DNA of 64,000 nt from Bacteroidales bacterium (GTDB lineage Bacteria > Bacteroidota > Bacteroidia > Bacteroidales > Muribaculaceae), in assembly GCA_900770215.1 (NCBI GenBank), contig CAAGJW010000019.1:21994-85993 (forward strand). The letters run 5' to 3'. This document shows positions 25,471 to 33,871 of the stretch, in pieces (position 1 is the first letter of the stretch; each line of letters starts with the position of its first letter). A model generated the notes under the pieces. That model was not told where the DNA came from, did not search any database, and worked only from the letters and a program-made list of their open reading frames with translations. The translations under genes and the position numbers were made by a program.

Positions 25471-27009
25471 CTATTCAGAATACACACGCGTAATGTTGAG
25501 CCTGGAGCGGCCATCGAGCCGTACCGACGCCCGGGTCCACATGCCCTTGCCGTTGATGGTGTACTCATAGGTCCACACATAGGTCTTGCCCTTGTTTTGC
25601 GAGACAATCTGGGTGGGAAAAGCTCCGTCATATTTTACGAACTTGAGCGACACGTCGCCTGTAGTCTCACTGCGTATTTTGCCGCTACGATAGCTGGCAA
25701 CGTGGCGACGGCCTTTGGTGTCGATCTCGACACGGCCAGTGAGACGACCGCTGGCATCATAGCTGCAACTCATGCTTGTGCCGTCGCCACAGTGCACCTT
25801 GGTGATATGGCCATTCGACGTGTTGTAGGTACACTCATACTTGAACGTTTTCTTACCCACCGATTTTGTCAAGGGATAAAATCCCTTTACGGCATCATAC
25901 CCATAGGTGTAACGGGTGGTGACCTTGGTACGGCCGTCGTACACCTGCTCGAGCAAGCCTTGCCTGTTAAACACATAGCGGTTTACAAATCGTGTGCCTG
26001 AGACATCGGCAACCGTTTCTTCCACCTTGCCCGTAGCACCGCCGAAGCCCAGTTTCAAGCTCAAGAAGCGATAACTGTGGGTGGGCAGGTTAATCAAGTT
26101 GTCGTATACGGTGAATATCTTATTGTCAAGGTCACGACGGTTGCTGGCGACATAGGCATCGAGCTCGGCAAGTGTCACGGTGCGCGAGAGCAACTTGGCA
26201 TCGTCGACTTTTTTAAGGCTGGCACGGGCCTGCGACACGTGCTCTTCGGCACCAGGCACATACTGGTAGTCGGCAATAAACTTCTTCCACCCTGTCGATG
26301 TGTTGGTTTTGCAGGCGTCGTCGTAGTCAAGTTTCATAGCACGCTGCTTGGCTTTGTCGACAAGGGGCGACTCGGGGTAGTTGCGCAAGAACTCACGACA
26401 ACCCGCAGCCGTCGTGCATGTGTTGTCAAACTCAAGTGCTGCCAGGTGGTTGCGTGCCTCGCTGTAGCCAGCGTCGGATGGATCAAGCACTTCGATGAGC
26501 TTGCTATAGGCCTCGGCAGTGCCCGAGCGCTTGGTGTCGATTATGAGCTGTTTTATCACCATGCGGCGTATCAGGTCGACCGAAAGACCTATTTCTTCAT
26601 TGGCAAGAAACACATTAGCCTTGTCGATGCCCATCCCTGTGACATAGACATTGCGCACGGTGGTCATTGCCTGCCAAGGGTCGCGCTTCAATGTCACCGC
26701 TGTGCTTGCGCCAGCAGGACGAGCCTCAAACATGGCCTGTGCCAAGTCGTAGAGCGGGTACAGTGCATCCAGACAGGCCTGGCGGTCGCCGCTCTTGTCG
26801 ATGAGTTTCCCAAGCGACACATACTCGTTCCAAGCCTGGTTGAAGTCGCTCTTGGAAAGTGCACTGAATGTGCTACGCATCTTGAGTGCGTAGGCCGACT
26901 TTGGATTCTTGTAATAGGGTGCCACCTTGGTCGCCGAGGCCTGATCTGTTGCTGCAATTGTAGCAGCCACAGCGATGGCGGCAAGCATGAAATTCAATAA
27001 ACGCTTCAT
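25471..27009 (-). CDS. Exported protein of unknown function with YD/RHS-like C-terminal strands
   Basis: A 512-residue protein with a signal peptide (hydrophobic core to about residue 22, ending near ASA). The middle (about 25-290) is helical with spacing like tetratricopeptide repeats (QACLDALYPLYDLAQAMFEA, EARNHLAALEFDNTCTTAAGCREFLRNYPESPLVDKAKQ). The C-terminal half (about 325-505) has repeating G-x-Y-D-x-x-G/R-strand units such as RYTYGYDAVKG, YECTYNTSNGHITKV and CSYDASGRLTGRV, resembling YD/RHS repeats. It is probably periplasmic. I do not recognise the family. It is a single gene between the universal stress protein and the polymerase operon. Confidence 0.6.
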   Translation of the reverse strand: MKRLLNFMLAAIAVAATIAATDQASATKVAPYYKNPKSAYALKMRSTFSALSKSDFNQAWNEYVSLGKLIDKSGDRQACLDALYPLYDLAQAMFEARPAGASTAVTLKRDPWQAMTTVRNVYVTGMGIDKANVFLANEEIGLSVDLIRRMVIKQLIIDTKRSGTAEAYSKLIEVLDPSDAGYSEARNHLAALEFDNTCTTAAGCREFLRNYPESPLVDKAKQRAMKLDYDDACKTNTSTGWKKFIADYQYVPGAEEHVSQARASLKKVDDAKLLSRTVTLAELDAYVASNRRDLDNKIFTVYDNLINLPTHSYRFLSLKLGFGGATGKVEETVADVSGTRFVNRYVFNRQGLLEQVYDGRTKVTTRYTYGYDAVKGFYPLTKSVGKKTFKYECTYNTSNGHITKVHCGDGTSMSCSYDASGRLTGRVEIDTKGRRHVASYRSGKIRSETTGDVSLKFVKYDGAFPTQIVSQNKGKTYVWTYEYTINGKGMWTRASVRLDGRSRLNITRVYSE

Positions 27010-27066
27010 GATGTGTTATTTCAAAATATCGTGTGTATATAGTGTGATGTTATTAATAATTTCCCT

Positions 27067-28185
27067 TTATACTGGCACTACAATCATGGGCACGTCGCTC
27101 TGAAAGAGAACCTTGTGAGCTATGCTTGGGTTGAACAGACGGCTCACGATGTTGCGTTTCCTGTTGGGCACGGCAATGAGGTCGATGTGGTTGTCGGTCA
27201 TGTACTGTTGCAGAGCCACTAGATCATCGTCGAGCGTGATACGCTCAAGCCTGAAGCGGCACTGGGTGTAGTGCTGGGTGCAATACTGCATGAGCTGCGA
27301 TGTGGCCTTTTCAAGATAGGCAACGTCTTTCTTCTCTACCACAGGGATGATACTGATGTCTAAGTCATTGATCTCAAGCAATCGTGTAAATGTGTCGAAC
27401 GACAAGATGTCCTGCGGATTGAGATTGCTGAAAAACACCACATGCTTCACCTGCGACAAGTTGGTGATGGCCATGTTTTCAGGTACGGTAAATACAGGAA
27501 ACTTAGCCTCGTCGACCACCTCGGCCGTAACGCTGCCAATGGCAGCATGCTCTTGCTGATGAGCGCCATGGGTTCCCATCACGATGAGCGGAGTGTCGAT
27601 CTTCTGGGCATACTGCAACACGCATTGCTCGGGAAGTCCTTCGCTGATGATGGTGTCGAAGGGCACATTGGCAATCTCGCCGCTCATGATGTTTTTTTCG
27701 AGCTGCGACTTGAAGTTTTTCATCTGTAACGTGGCAGCGGCACGCATGGTCTTATCGTCTTGGTCGCCATTGCCGTATAGATCGCTGCCGAATGGCAAGA
27801 AAAAACGATGACTCTCGCTGGTGAAAGCATGCATCACCACTACCTGGCCGGCGATGCGCTTGGCGTAGGCAAAGCCTATCTTGCAGGCCTTGAGCGAGTA
27901 TCCGCTGAAGTCGACCGGCACAAGAACCTTGCCCATCGATTGTTGCTGCCTTCTTGTGCGAGGCAATGGCGTTGCGCTTTCCACCACCTTCAATGCCAGC
28001 GGCAAGTCTTTCTCGTGAATGCGCACGCGCACCCCCGTAGAGACCAACGGCTCTTGCAAGTTGACGTTGTGCAGCACTGCCGGCACGCCAGCCTCGGCAA
28101 GCTGACTCTTTAGCGTCACGGCATGGTCATAGGAGTGGATAGCCAGTGTAATGAGCCTGTTGGGATCGTTGTTGCTTTTTGCCAT
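27067..28185 (-). CDS. Tandem universal stress protein with N-terminal DUF2007-like domain
   Basis: A 372-residue cytoplasmic protein. Residues about 8-72 look like a DUF2007-type signal-transducing domain (an ALKSQLAEAGVPAVLHNVN-like pattern). Two UspA domains follow: the first (about 84-235) begins KVLVPVDFSGYSLKACKIGFAYAKR and ends with the nucleotide-binding VMGTHGAHQQEHAAIGSVTAEVV; the second (about 245-372) ends in AVPNRKRNIVSRLFNPSIAHKVL and lacks the glycine-rich ATP loop. Only the first domain is likely to bind nucleotide. The gene lies downstream of a terminator that follows the small DNA-binding gene. I found no TAnnTTTG box in the 26 bases between, so expression may depend on read-through. 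Confidence 0.85.
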   Translation of the reverse strand: MAKSNNDPNRLITLAIHSYDHAVTLKSQLAEAGVPAVLHNVNLQEPLVSTGVRVRIHEKDLPLALKVVESATPLPRTRRQQQSMGKVLVPVDFSGYSLKACKIGFAYAKRIAGQVVVMHAFTSESHRFFLPFGSDLYGNGDQDDKTMRAAATLQMKNFKSQLEKNIMSGEIANVPFDTIISEGLPEQCVLQYAQKIDTPLIVMGTHGAHQQEHAAIGSVTAEVVDEAKFPVFTVPENMAITNLSQVKHVVFFSNLNPQDILSFDTFTRLLEINDLDISIIPVVEKKDVAYLEKATSQLMQYCTQHYTQCRFRLERITLDDDLVALQQYMTDNHIDLIAVPNRKRNIVSRLFNPSIAHKVLFQSDVPMIVVPV

Positions 28186-28211
28186 TTTGGAAAACTTTTT
28201 ATTTTAAAATT

Positions 28212-28266
28212 AAAAAAGCATGGAACCCTGTTCCCGTTTTGTTGCCAGGCGGGAGGTGTTCCATGC
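28212..28266 (-). terminator. Terminator downstream of the small DNA-binding gene
   Basis: On the minus strand nine-base arms (28266-28258 and 28226-28218) plus an inner CCCG/CGGG part form a long hairpin, followed by six T (28217-28212). Confidence 0.8.
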
Positions 28267-28291
28267 ATTTTATGACATCGACTGGAATGGT

Positions 28292-28546
28292 TCAGACTTT
28301 TTTCTTGTCGAGAATTTCCTGAGCCATATCTAATATCTTAGTGTCGTCGAGAATCACGTATCCTCCGTCGGGCCCTGGTTCAATGTGCACGCCCATGTTG
28401 GTGCCATATTCATAGTTGGAGCCACCGAAATAGTTTCTCACCGATTGAACAGTCATGTTCAATTTGTCGGCAATCACATGTATTGAACCTTCGGGCAGAC
28501 TGTCCTTGATGCGGCGAAGTTCGTTGAAAGAAATGGTCTTTGGCAT
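28292..28546 (-). CDS. Small putative DNA-binding protein
   Basis: An 84-residue protein, lysine/arginine balanced by acidic residues. The N-terminal half looks like a helix-turn-helix: NELRRIKDSLPEGSIHVIAD, then NMTVQSVRNYFGG, in which TVQSVRNYF would be the recognition helix. The C-terminal part is VILDDTKILDMAQEIL. I recall near-identical small proteins throughout Bacteroidales annotated only as DNA-binding. It is followed by a strong terminator and preceded by an AT-rich stretch (28547-28657) with near-consensus promoter boxes. The targets are unknown. Confidence 0.7.
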   Translation of the reverse strand: MPKTISFNELRRIKDSLPEGSIHVIADKLNMTVQSVRNYFGGSNYEYGTNMGVHIEPGPDGGYVILDDTKILDMAQEILDKKKV

Positions 28547-28657
28547 GATCGAATATCTTTTTAGTTAGTTAATGATTTAAATTTAAATTAGTGCTATAAA
28601 ATTAGTAAGAAAGTTGCGATAAACAAAACTTTTCATCCATAATTTTTCAAGCAAGTC

Positions 28658-29326
28658 TCACTTGATAGCAACAACTATTGCAATTATCAACACATTACAG
28701 GCTACCGAGCCAGCAATAATGCGGGCATCGCGGGCATTGAAAAGCTGTCGTGGCCCGCCATAGTCGCGCTTACGTTGCAACTGTTGCCACAAGGCATAGA
28801 CCAGCCAGCCAGCAGCGAGCCCCACAACAGCGCCCCCCATGATGTCGCCAGGGAAATGCACACCCAGGTAAATGCGCGTATAGCTCACAAGCATAGCCCA
28901 AAGCATCAAGGCTATCGTGGTCCAACGATTGCGCACAAGCAGCGACACAAAAAGTGCCACCCCAAAGTTGTTGGCCGCATGGCTCGACACAAAGCCATAC
29001 CTGCCGCCTGCATACCCGTTAATGATGTGCACCGTGCCAGCCAGTGAGGGGTCGTGCGACGGGCGTAAACGCTCAACAAGGGGCTTGATGATGCTCGACG
29101 ACACCTGGTCGGCCAGCACAACGACCAGCACAACACCCCCCAGGGCCAAGAGCATCTGCTTCCAACCCTTGAGATACAACACATAGAGCAATGCAAGTGC
29201 AATGAGCGCACATGAGTACTTGGCACTCACCGTCCACATGAAGTTGTCAAAGTAAGGACAGTGGGCACTGTTGATAGCTGTAAACAGCTGTGCATCGATC
29301 GAGTTCACATATTGAAGCATAAGCAA
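28658..29326 (-). CDS. PAP2 family membrane phosphatase
   Basis: A 222-residue integral membrane phosphatase of the acid-phosphatase/PAP2 superfamily. The three motifs are KPLVERLRP (C1), SSHAANN (C2, in place of PSGH) and SYTRIYLGVHFPGDI (C3, catalytic His and Asp). About five transmembrane segments are visible. Typical substrates are undecaprenyl pyrophosphate, phosphatidylglycerol phosphate or lipid A phosphates; the sequence does not decide. It lies 33 bases after batE on the same strand and may be the last gene of the Bat operon. An alternative start is six bases later. Confidence 0.88.
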   Translation of the reverse strand: MLMLQYVNSIDAQLFTAINSAHCPYFDNFMWTVSAKYSCALIALALLYVLYLKGWKQMLLALGGVVLVVVLADQVSSSIIKPLVERLRPSHDPSLAGTVHIINGYAGGRYGFVSSHAANNFGVALFVSLLVRNRWTTIALMLWAMLVSYTRIYLGVHFPGDIMGGAVVGLAAGWLVYALWQQLQRKRDYGGPRQLFNARDARIIAGSVACNVLIIAIVVAIK

Positions 29327-29359
29327 GTGTTGAATGTGGATTGCTAAATTATCGATAGT

Positions 29360-30136
29360 TCATATTTTCTCTATGTCGGCAGCATTGATCCAGGCCGACT
29401 TGCCATCGGCAGTCTCAACCTTGTACCACTTCTGTGTCGCCACCCCCGAGTTGTTAACCACTGAATCCTGGATCGACACCTTGTGCCCCTGCATCAGGCT
29501 GAAAGCCACCTCGCGTGCCGAGGGGGCATGAGGGGCAGTGCTAAGCGTGCTGCTGGGCACCATCACTATAGCCTGGGTCTGGTTCTGGGTTTGGAAATAC
29601 AGGTACAGTGCACTGGCTACTGCAATCACCGTGGCAAGCAGGAGCACACCGCCTCCAAAAAAGCCGATCTTGCGCACTGCCACACGGTCGACAAAGAGGT
29701 AGAGCGCCACAGCACCCAAAAACAAGAGGAATGTGACTACAGCAATCACAGCCCACGTGTTGCTCGACTCGCGACTCATAAGCGACTCAAAGAAATCGGA
29801 GAAAAATGAGGCGCCGGTATCCTCGCTGATGTGAGCCTTCTCACGCACGAACTCCAAATTTTCGCGGGCATCGCTGTTGGAAGGGTCAAGCTGTAGAGCG
29901 CGCTCATAGTAGAGTAAGGCACGCGTGTTGTCGCGCATGCGGTAGTAGGTATTGCCTATATTATAGAACAGGTCGCTCGACGTGCCATGATTTTTCACCT
30001 CGTAGAGATAGCGCTGCAGGGCCGCTTGATAATGCTCACGCTGGTAGGCACTGTCGGCAAGTGCAACGTTGCTGGCTGCCACAGCAATCACAGGCAAGAA
30101 GCATGCGAAGATGAGGATGCAAAATATTTTTTTCAT
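29360..30136 (-). CDS. batE: BatE: tetratricopeptide and SH3-like protein
   Basis: A 258-residue exported protein of the Bat (Bacteroides aerotolerance) operon. A signal peptide of about 20 residues leads into TPR units (SDLFYNIGNTYYRMRDNTRALLYYERALQLDPSNSDARENLEFV, about 50-95). Two membrane segments follow at about 128-150 and 158-182, and a bacterial SH3-like domain closes the protein (KVSIQDSVVNNSGVATQKWYKVETADGKSAWINAADIEKI). It should sit in the inner membrane with its domains in the periplasm. The start overlaps batD by four bases. Confidence 0.88.
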   Translation of the reverse strand: MKKIFCILIFACFLPVIAVAASNVALADSAYQREHYQAALQRYLYEVKNHGTSSDLFYNIGNTYYRMRDNTRALLYYERALQLDPSNSDARENLEFVREKAHISEDTGASFFSDFFESLMSRESSNTWAVIAVVTFLLFLGAVALYLFVDRVAVRKIGFFGGGVLLLATVIAVASALYLYFQTQNQTQAIVMVPSSTLSTAPHAPSAREVAFSLMQGHKVSIQDSVVNNSGVATQKWYKVETADGKSAWINAADIEKI

Positions 30137-31998
30137 GATTGTGCTATATTCTTTTTGCGTTTCACACTCTCAAGGCGATCCATCAATGAGGCCGCCTGGT
30201 CGAATACTGCTTTCAGGTCGTCGCTGGCAAGCTGCGGGGCATACTGGGCAAACTCGCACTTGTTGAGCAAGTCGAGGGTTGCAGTGCGCAAGTCGTCAGC
30301 CACTCCGTATTTTTCGAGCTCACTGTCGATATTGTCTTTGCTCAACTCCGATACCGGTATCGTGAGCTTGTCGCTCAGATAGCCCCATGTGGCATTGAGC
30401 ACCTCGGCATAGAATGCATTGGTGTCGCCAGCGGCCATATATTTCTTGGAGCGCTTTAAGCGCTTCTGAGCCAACTTGCTTGCACGCTTGGTGCGCATGA
30501 GTTTCACGTCGGCACGCTCTCGCAACAGCTTGCGGTAGTAGATGACCACAGCTGCAAGAAGCAATGCCGGAATGAGGAACCACAGCCAGTAGCCAGGCTG
30601 GGCAATATAGTAGCGGTGTTGCTTGCTCACGTTCAAGTCGCCCATGTGAAGGGCATTGATGTCGGTCATCATGTCCTGTATCTTCTTGTAATGGCTCGAG
30701 GGCTTGCCTGCCCCCTTGGCCACATTCAACGTGAGCTCGGGCACTTGTATGGTTTCATATCGGTCTGTGCCGGGATTGAAGTAGACAAAGTCGCTGGCAG
30801 GAATCTTGAACTTGCCCACATATTGCGGGATGAATTGATAGGTAAACGTCACCGTGCCATGCACATCGTTGCCCTCGGCACTGGTATTTATCTTGCTTTG
30901 TGGGTCGTAGGTGTCAAACTCCTTGGGAAATTTTACATCGGGAGCCTTGATATACTTGATGTTGCCCGTTCCTGTAACCACATAGGTCAACGTGGCGGGT
31001 TGGTAGGTCTTGAGTTGTGAGGGCGTGACATGCGTCTTTACCGAGAAGTTGCCCACTGCACCCGTGAAGCCAGCAGGGCGTGGATTGGGCAATGGCAAGA
31101 TGTGGACACTGGCGGCGTTAGACTTCACTCGCAACTTGGTGTCGTGAGGCACTGCAATGGCGCTGTTGAGCCCCACATACACGTCGCGCTGCACTGGCGT
31201 GATGTCGAACTCGCCCGAGTTGATAGTGAGCGTGCCCGACTGTTGTGGATAGAGGATGCACTTCTTGAGCACAGCTGTGTAATAGTTCTGACCGCCCACT
31301 CTCTCGATGTTGATTTGCCCCACATTTTGAATCTCCTCGATCAGGAATCCTGTGAATGAAGGTTGCTTGAGTGGAATGATTTCGGGACGTATGGGGAACT
31401 TGGTGTAAAGCTTGATGGTGCACACCACAGCCTGCTGCTCATAGACCTTGGGCTTCGACATCTCGATGCGCACATACAAGTCCTTGTCGCTGATGGGCTT
31501 GTTGGCCGTCTGGGTAAATGGATTGGTCATGTTGACCGGGCCGCCCGACATGGCGGACACCTGCTGCGCGATAGAGGGGCCGCGTTGCACGTTGCTCGAA
31601 ACTGCAACGGTCAAGCCTGGTGCAGTCACCTTGTGGCCATTGGCAGTGGCCTGCGCCACGCCCACCTTGAGACGGCCTGTTTTCTCGGCCTTATAGGTGA
31701 GGGTGTAGCGATAAGTGCCACCGCTGCTGTTTTCTACAACCTTGTTATTTACGATCACTACCGATGAGCTCTCGCCTATTTTCTCGGCCCCCGAGGCATA
31801 GATACATTTTGCCCCGTCGATCACTGGCGGAATGATGTCGCCAGCACTGCGTGCCCCCGTGAGCTCGTAAACCAATTGAAACTTGTTGCCGCCCATGCTG
31901 CCGCCGCCTGCATACTTGAGCGACTGTGCCGCACCTGGCAACGAGACAGCCAATGACAGCAGCATTGCAACAACTATGTGATAACTGAGTTTAATCAT
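30133..31998 (-). CDS. batD: BatD family protein
   Basis: A 621-residue exported membrane protein. A signal peptide (cleavage near GAA, residue 24) is followed by several immunoglobulin-like beta domains carrying oxygen-tolerance-protein features such as PISDKDLYVRIEMSKPKVYEQQAVVCTIKLYT and the GTGNIKYIKAPDVKFPKEFDTYDPQ segment. A membrane span lies at about 462-482, followed by a lysine/arginine-rich cytoplasmic region ending in helices. It belongs to the Bat complex with the VWA proteins BatA and BatB. It overlaps batE by four bases and starts three bases after batC. Confidence 0.9.
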   Translation of the reverse strand: MIKLSYHIVVAMLLSLAVSLPGAAQSLKYAGGGSMGGNKFQLVYELTGARSAGDIIPPVIDGAKCIYASGAEKIGESSSVVIVNNKVVENSSGGTYRYTLTYKAEKTGRLKVGVAQATANGHKVTAPGLTVAVSSNVQRGPSIAQQVSAMSGGPVNMTNPFTQTANKPISDKDLYVRIEMSKPKVYEQQAVVCTIKLYTKFPIRPEIIPLKQPSFTGFLIEEIQNVGQINIERVGGQNYYTAVLKKCILYPQQSGTLTINSGEFDITPVQRDVYVGLNSAIAVPHDTKLRVKSNAASVHILPLPNPRPAGFTGAVGNFSVKTHVTPSQLKTYQPATLTYVVTGTGNIKYIKAPDVKFPKEFDTYDPQSKINTSAEGNDVHGTVTFTYQFIPQYVGKFKIPASDFVYFNPGTDRYETIQVPELTLNVAKGAGKPSSHYKKIQDMMTDINALHMGDLNVSKQHRYYIAQPGYWLWFLIPALLLAAVVIYYRKLLRERADVKLMRTKRASKLAQKRLKRSKKYMAAGDTNAFYAEVLNATWGYLSDKLTIPVSELSKDNIDSELEKYGVADDLRTATLDLLNKCEFAQYAPQLASDDLKAVFDQAASLMDRLESVKRKKNIAQS

Positions 31999-32001
31999 CG
32001 T

Positions 32002-32784
32002 TTACCATTTGTTTTGTGTGCGGGCACGTTCACCTGCCTGCATCTGTGCCTTGCGCTGTTCAACACGTTGGCGAGTAGCATTCTCCTGATTCTGCATTGT
32101 GCGCAGTATCTGATCCATATTGTCGCTGCTCATGCCAGCTTGTTGCTTTCTATTCATCTGAGTTTGCTTGTTCTGCTGGTTTTGCTTATTCCGATTATTG
32201 TTATTCTTACTCTTGTCCTTCTTCTTGTTCTTATCTTTGTTCTTGTCGCTTTTGTTCTGCTTGTTGTTGTTTTTGTTCTGCTTGAGTTTAAGCTGAGCCA
32301 TGCGCAGGTTGTAGCGGGCATTGTCGTAGTCGGGGTTCTTACGCAGAGCCTGCTCGTAGTGCGCTATCGCCTCCTGGTAGTTTTGCTGCTTGTAGAGCAA
32401 GTTGCCCAAGTCGTAACTGGCCCGGCTTGCAATGTCACGGTCGGAGCACGACTTTTCCAGATTGGATAGCAGACGCACAGCCTCGCTGTGCTGCTTGCTT
32501 GCCTGTTGCTGCTGCGACTTGGTGCCACTGGTTGCATCCTCGCGCAGGAGAGCACTGGCCAGGTTGAATTGTGCCATGGCCGAGCGCGGATTGGCTTCAA
32601 GTGCCTTACGGTATTCAACCTCAGCCTCGTTGTAGCGCTTTTTCTGGTATAGGCGGTTGCCGACACGCACATGGTTGCGTTCTTGCTTCACAGTTACAGG
32701 CTGTGAGCCTTGTGCAACAAGCGTGCACGGCAAGAGCAACGCAATGAGCAACGAAAAAAGAACTATTTTAAGATTGAGTTTCAT
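32002..32784 (-). CDS. batC: BatC: tetratricopeptide protein with Lys/Asn/Gln-rich low-complexity tail
   Basis: A 260-residue exported protein. After a signal peptide (about 1-25) there are TPR units (RVGNRLYQKKRYNEAEVEYRKALEANPRSAMAQFNLASALL, about 36-76; YDLGNLLYKQQNYQEAIAHYEQALRKNPDYDNARYNLRMAQLKLKQ, about 125-170). Residues about 170-230 are nearly all Lys, Asn, Gln and Asp, an extreme low-complexity stretch, and a short helix follows. It acts as a periplasmic scaffold of the Bat complex. The start overlaps batB by 17 bases. Confidence 0.88.
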   Translation of the reverse strand: MKLNLKIVLFSLLIALLLPCTLVAQGSQPVTVKQERNHVRVGNRLYQKKRYNEAEVEYRKALEANPRSAMAQFNLASALLREDATSGTKSQQQQASKQHSEAVRLLSNLEKSCSDRDIASRASYDLGNLLYKQQNYQEAIAHYEQALRKNPDYDNARYNLRMAQLKLKQNKNNNKQNKSDKNKDKNKKKDKSKNNNNRNKQNQQNKQTQMNRKQQAGMSSDNMDQILRTMQNQENATRQRVEQRKAQMQAGERARTQNKW

Positions 32785-33817
32785 GTTTCTGTTCCTTAGT
32801 AAAAAAGTTGTATTTTTTCAACCATGGGTTTTTGCGGTCAATCACCAGTATCACGGCAAGAAGAAGCAGCAGCGCGATCCAGGCAAAAACGGGGAATTGC
32901 TCATCGGCAAGCGTGTAGACATAGGAGCCCAAATCGCTCTTCGACAGTTTCTGCAATGCCTGGTGAATGTCGTCGACTGCATCGTTGGAGGCTCCGTTGA
33001 CATAGACGCCCTTTCCGGCAGCGGCAATCTTCTGGGCTTCGCTCTCGTTGAGACGTGTGATCACTTGTTTTCCTTGGTCATCGGTCATGTAGCCATGTGC
33101 TGTGGGTATGGGAGACCCCTTGGTCGAACCTATGCCCACCACATTCACTTGAATGCCAGCTTTGCGCGCTTGCTTGGCAGCATCCATTGCATCATCCTCA
33201 AAGTTTTCTCCATCGGTAATGACAATGATCGACTTCTGCGTGTGAGGGTTTTTTGAGAACGAGCTCGCGGCCATGCTTATGGCACCCCCTATGGCAGTGC
33301 CCTGCGACGGTGCCATAGTGGTGCTTATCTCGTTGAGATACATCTTGGCCCCTTGAGCATCGGCAGTGAGCGGCATCTGCATATAGGCCTGGCCGGCAAA
33401 GACGATGAGCCCCACTTTGTTGCCCTGCAACTTGTCGATGAGTTTCTGCAACAGCATCTTGCTGCGTTGCAAGCGGCTGATGTCGGTCATGTTGTCGTCG
33501 GCAGCGGCATTCATCGAGTTGGACACATCCACACACACCATCACCTCAACGCCATGCACAGTAGTATTGGTCTGCTTGGCGCCCGCCCTGGGCCGCGCCA
33601 AGATGATGACCACGCAGGAGAGCAGCAGCAACTGAAGCGCCAGGATAATCCACGGCTTGTAGCGCGACACATCGGGCATCAAGCCCTCCACAAGGGCTGG
33701 TTGGCCGAATCGGGCAATGTTGCGCGCACGTGCCCGGCGGGCTGCCCAAAAAATCACTACTACAATGGGCAGCAAGAGAAGCAGATATAAATATTGTGGA
33801 TTAGCAAAACTAAGCAT
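32768..33817 (-). CDS. batB: BatB: membrane-anchored von Willebrand factor A protein
   Basis: A 349-residue VWA protein anchored by membrane segments near the N-terminus (about 8-25 and 58-76) and the C-terminus (about 312-330). The metal-ion-dependent adhesion site is intact: DVSNS (VMVCVDVSNSMNA, about residue 95), a downstream threonine/serine loop, and VITDGENFEDD. The VWA domain faces the periplasm. It is part of the Bat operon, 54 bases after batA, and overlaps batC by 17 bases. The neighbouring genes make this assignment secure even though BatA and BatB are similar to each other. Confidence 0.92.
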   Translation of the reverse strand: MLSFANPQYLYLLLLLPIVVVIFWAARRARARNIARFGQPALVEGLMPDVSRYKPWIILALQLLLLSCVVIILARPRAGAKQTNTTVHGVEVMVCVDVSNSMNAAADDNMTDISRLQRSKMLLQKLIDKLQGNKVGLIVFAGQAYMQMPLTADAQGAKMYLNEISTTMAPSQGTAIGGAISMAASSFSKNPHTQKSIIVITDGENFEDDAMDAAKQARKAGIQVNVVGIGSTKGSPIPTAHGYMTDDQGKQVITRLNESEAQKIAAAGKGVYVNGASNDAVDDIHQALQKLSKSDLGSYVYTLADEQFPVFAWIALLLLLAVILVIDRKNPWLKKYNFFTKEQKHETQS

Positions 33818-33871
33818 AGCCTTAAATCCTTATCTTCATTATTTTTTCAATATTATGACAAAAAGGGAAAA

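Noticed and set aside
26077..27000. 307-codon open frame on the plus strand
   Set aside because: Antisense to the exported protein with the clear signal peptide.
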